A stretch of 64,000 bases of DNA from Crocodylus rhombifer (lineage: Eukaryota; Chordata; Crocodylia; Crocodylidae): contig JAVSML010024012.1 in NCBI GenBank assembly GCA_038503035.1, forward strand, positions 149,595 through 213,594, written 5' to 3'. Positions 60,777 to 64,000 of the stretch are shown here, piece by piece. Below the pieces are notes generated by a model, which saw nothing but the letters and a program-made list of their open reading frames with translations, had not been told where the DNA came from and did no database searches. The stretch's first letter is position 1; the number at the start of each line of letters is the position of its first letter. A program made the position numbers and the translations under genes.

Positions 60777-62122
60777 ATGGTGCTTACCTCCTTTCAGCAG
60801 GGCTGGGCAGTAGGGGTGGAGTATTGGCCAAGCAGAGACAAGCTTAAGCCTGCACTTATTTGCTTCTCACCTCACACCTTCTGGCAGCCCGGGATGCCAC
60901 AGCACCCTGATTGAAGTTTACTGCTTTACACAGCCCTTCTACCCAGAAATTTGTTCTCTGAACTGCTCTGATTTGATTCAGGTTTTTGTTGACCAGGTTT
61001 TAGTCACAAAGGACTGAATGGGAAGGCATTTGCTTTTGTTGCTTTTGAAAAGGCTGCAGATTTTTCTTTAACCTTTGGGGAACAGCAAATGTGCATATGA
61101 TTTATAAATATGTTCATCTGCCCCTCAGACAAATAGGTAGGGATAGTTTATAAATATTACAAAAAACAAATTGTACCAATCATTTTCAAATTAGAGATGG
61201 ATAACATCTTTTAATATATTGGAAACCATTTGGATACTACAACCTGTAGGGTCTTTTGAAACAAAGTTTTAACATGCAATGTTGCTGAATACTTCATGGT
61301 GTTTTTATTTCTGTGTATTGCTCAGTCTTACAGACTGCCAACTTCTGTTCTAGGTACCTTTAATTAAAAAAACTAATTAATTAAGGAAAAGGCTCCTGTG
61401 CATTTTCAGCACCAGACAGAAAGATAAAGAGGAAGAGAGAGACGTCTGTACACATGAAACCACCTGTTACACTGACAGTTTCTGACAATCTGAAGCTCCA
61501 TATCTCAATCCCCAAGCCAAGAGCACCTGGGAGTGCTGCAAAAACCCTCCAGTGAAAGAGCATCTTGAATCATTTTTGAGTGAAGTTTGCCAGCTGTCAT
61601 ATGGAGTAGCATTGCCCTCCACAGCCGAATGCAAAGTAAGGGAGAAACAAGAGCACTGGAGAGCTATAGGAAATGGAGTACTCAGACACATTACTCTGCA
61701 GAGCACAGGATGATATTAAGTCTGAGGCCTTAAATACATGTGTTAGTATGTATTGTTGTAAAACTATGATTAATAAGTAACAATCATACTGGCTGGGTAC
61801 ATTGTAATGGCTCAAAGGAGTTTCTAAAGTCGATGCTCAACTTAATCATCCTTCTAAATTATTTGTGGCACAAAATATAAAGATGTCTCCTACATAAACG
61901 TTAGAGCCTGTCAGTAAATAGCACTTCTATTGATCCACAGATTACAATGACTTCTGAGTTGTTATGGTCTATTGAGTTATTGATCTGCAAACCAAATGCC
62001 CTGCCACAGTTGACTGTAACAGCTACTATTTATCAACTCCTATTATTAATTCCTGAAGTAGGGGGCCAGATTCTCATTTCAAGTTTGTCACTGCTGATGA
62101 GATTTGATTAGTACAGAATGGG
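60777..62122. other. Intergenic, nothing recognised
   Basis: AT-rich, no gene. GGGCCAGATTCTCATTTC at 62062 is a phrase common in old reptile repeats but cannot be delimited. Confidence 0.4.
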
Positions 62123-62196
62123 CATGTCCACTGCAAAACTGCAGTTTAAATTCAGCTAAGTCTGTAGAGTTACTCCAGATTTGCACAGTGGACAGG
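62123..62196. mobile_element. Tiny MITE
   Basis: CATGTCCACTGCAAAA and TTTGCACAGTGGACAG form inverted ends around about 45 bp containing the palindromic AAACTGCAGTTT. Confidence 0.55.
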
Positions 62197-62208
62197 GTGC
62201 TAACACTG

Positions 62209-62461
62209 AGGCCATGTACAGGCATTACACTTTTACTGGTATAAGTGATTGGAAACCAGTCTATACCCGGAACAGAACAGAAGCTTGGCGCACACAGGCT
62301 GGTTTAAAAAAGGGGTGGAACCTGCTCTAAGATTTATGACCTTCCCCCGTCTAAGGCAAATGTGCGGTCTGTTCACTACTGATCTAAATTATGGCACTTA
62401 GAGAAAACCACGTAACAGATCAATTCCACCTCAGGCTATTTGAATGTGTGTACCTAGCCTG
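62209..62461. mobile_element. TIR element, short subfamily (copy 2)
   Basis: The ends are AGGCCATGTACAGGCATTAC and TTTGAATGTGTGTACCTAGCCTG. The interior matches copy 38417-38655: ACTGGTATAAGTGATTGGAAAC, CCAGTCTA, GAAAACCACGTAACAGATC. It lies 12 bp after the MITE at 62123-62196. Confidence 0.7.
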
Positions 62462-62859
62462 AGAGAAATGAATTACAGTGAGTTAAAACCAGAGGGAGAC
62501 TTACCACATGGCAATCAGCTGTGTGCCCACTATTACCCCCTGGTAAGTAGAAGCTAAAAGGAGGGAACTCAACCCATTTATACGGAGGATTAATTTAGCT
62601 TCCATTTGCCTTGGAGTAAGAGCAGGTCCTGGAGAGTTACTGCAGAGTAGCTGACACATTGCAAGTTGGCCTCCTCCTACCCTGCAGTAAAAATTGATCA
62701 CTTGTCTATGTCCTGGGAGATAGCTTCCTTCATTTCTGTGTGCTGTTAGTCACATCATCTTTCTGTACCTCCATTGTAAAATAAGGGTAATTCTTCATGG
62801 ATGCTAAGACCAAAAGGAATCATTAGTTTAAGCCTGATATCCTATCATTTTTAGACTGC

Positions 62860-63110
62860 GAACCAACAAACTGTGGACCGGAAGTGACCACAGACCAGCA
62901 AGCTGCAGACCAGCATGCTGCAGACTGGAAGTGACTGGCAGCCAACCCTTTTATACTAAGTATAAAAAAGGGTTAGCTGCCAGTCTGCAGCATGCCAGTC
63001 ACTTACAGACTTCCAGTCCAGCAACCAACCCTCCTGTGGACCAGCAGCCAACCCTTCGCGGCCCAGTACTGGGCTGCAGCCTGGGGGTTAGGAACGTCTG
63101 CTTTAGGGAA
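62860..63110. repeat. Hairpin-forming repeat, probable hAT-related element
   Basis: The arms 62936-62957 and 62960-62982 (GGCAGCCAACCC.. against ..GGGTTAGCTGCC) leave a two-base loop. The outer 16-mer GCATGCTGCAGACTGG (62913) is exactly complementary to 62980-62995. Repeated GACCAGCA and GGAAGTGAC units surround it. The right end GGGGGTTAGGAACGTCTGCTTT resembles a hAT terminus (GGGTTGAGAACCACTG). No left end could be fixed. Confidence 0.55.
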
Positions 63111-63603
63111 TATAAAGAAGCTGGAAAACAAACAAAGCTATTTAAGATACACAATAAAAGTGGATCTTCTTAAACTACTACTCAGAGCCTCCTCAATCAC
63201 CTCCTCAGAGTGAGACTAATGAAACAGAACCTGAGAAATTCCTAGAAATAATTCAAGCAGTAAATCCTGTGGAAGACTTTGTAAATGATTCAATCATTTT
63301 GTCAGGCCCTGACTCCCAGTTCCAGTTTTTCACTGCCTTGGCCTGCAGGAGCTGAATGTGTAGACCTGACTGCTTAATGCCTGGGGGAAGGAAATGCTTT
63401 CTGTCATTCATCAGAGGTAAACAACTTCATGAAACTGAACAACACTCACTGATTCGAAAGCCATTTCCATATGCAAAGGAGAAGCCCCCAGCATTGTGCC
63501 ATTGACTTCAGTGGAATTATGCCAGTTTACAGTAACTGGGAGTCATATCCACTACAGTGTTTGCAAGCACTGCAGAGATCCTGCTAGACAGCTCTCAAGT
63601 CTA

Positions 63604-63716
63604 GGGACATTTGTACATGCCACAGGAAGTTAATTCCCCTAAATTGAAGTAGTGCTTTTTTAAAACTATTGTTTCAATTTAGGGTGAAGTAAACCCTTGT
63701 GTTGTGTACACCTGTG
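63604..63716. mobile_element. MITE with nested inverted repeats
   Basis: ACATTTGTACATGCCACAGG pairs imperfectly with CCCTTGTGTTGTGTACACCTGT. Further in, TTCCCCTAAATTGAA pairs with TTCAATTTAGGGTGAA. About 110 bp, non-coding. The following GC-rich stretch may belong to the same or another element. Confidence 0.55.
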
Positions 63717-64000
63717 TTGCAGCCTGGTCCTTACCTGCCTCTCCAGCGGTGGGAAGGGGAGAGTGAGCTGCTGGTGGGCAGAGTAGTCCCTGAGCTGTGG
63801 AGGAGGGGAGCTGGTGCTTCCCTCCACGGCAGTGGCAGCCCCCGCCTAGCCGGCACCTGCCCACGGGCACCCAGCTCAGGCAGTCCCAGGTGACATTGCA
63901 GCTGTGAAGGGAAGCACCAGGCTCCTGTGCAGCTCAGGCAGGCAGGCAGGCTCCCAGGGCACGGGAAAGTGGGAAATCAGGCTCGCCATTTTTTTTTTTT
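63717..64000. other. GC-rich stretch ending in a T run at the window edge
   Basis: GC-rich sequence with a CAGG array near 63935. Frames on both strands are composition artefacts. The window ends inside a T run of at least 12, so nothing can be said about what follows. Confidence 0.45.

Overview
This is vertebrate nuclear DNA, most likely from a crocodilian and otherwise another non-avian reptile. The window holds spliced exons with GT..AG introns, many CR1 LINE fragments with reptile-type 3' ends (TCTATGAAA-like repeats), two Penelope-like fragments with degraded hammerhead-ribozyme motifs, MIR/tRNA-type SINEs, and several families of non-autonomous TIR DNA transposons (mostly hAT-like). There is no bacterial-style gene packing, operon or CRISPR array.

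The one securely identified gene is SLC1A3 (EAAT1/GLAST, the glial glutamate/aspartate transporter) on the + strand. The window begins inside one of its introns. It contains the last five coding exons (4898-5193, 6182-6415, 11493-11687, 13210-13344, 14615-14819), all joined by phase-2 introns, followed by a 3' UTR of about 2.3 kb that probably ends after the AATAAA at 17110. The exons add up to 354 residues: the last glycosylated loop, TM4c/TM5, TM6, HP1, TM7, HP2, TM8 and the C-terminal ETKM tail. The first half of the gene lies upstream of the window.

From about 17.1 kb to 64 kb I recognise no known gene. In other amniotes the neighbour downstream of SLC1A3 is NIPBL (general knowledge, not seen here), so this is probably the intergenic interval. 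It is a mosaic of transposon remnants: nested CR1 and hAT copies at 17.7-19.3 kb, CR1 and a GATTCGA-type MITE at 27.3-29.0 kb, a GC-rich hAT-like element at 36.4-37.9 kb, six copies of one TIR family between 38.4 and 62.5 kb, CR1 pieces at 42.6-43.7 kb and the longest CR1 reverse-transcriptase frame at 55.3-56.65 kb.

The most interesting unexplained item is a minus-strand 201-bp open segment (30011-30211). It has a branch-point-like motif, a polypyrimidine tract, CAG acceptor and perfect GTAAGT donor, and 67 codons in phase 0-0. It looks like a real exon of a gene I cannot name. Weaker exon-like items lie at 26963-27065 and 33088-33124. I saw no convincing new multi-gene system; the novelty is in these orphan exon candidates and the unclassified repeat families.
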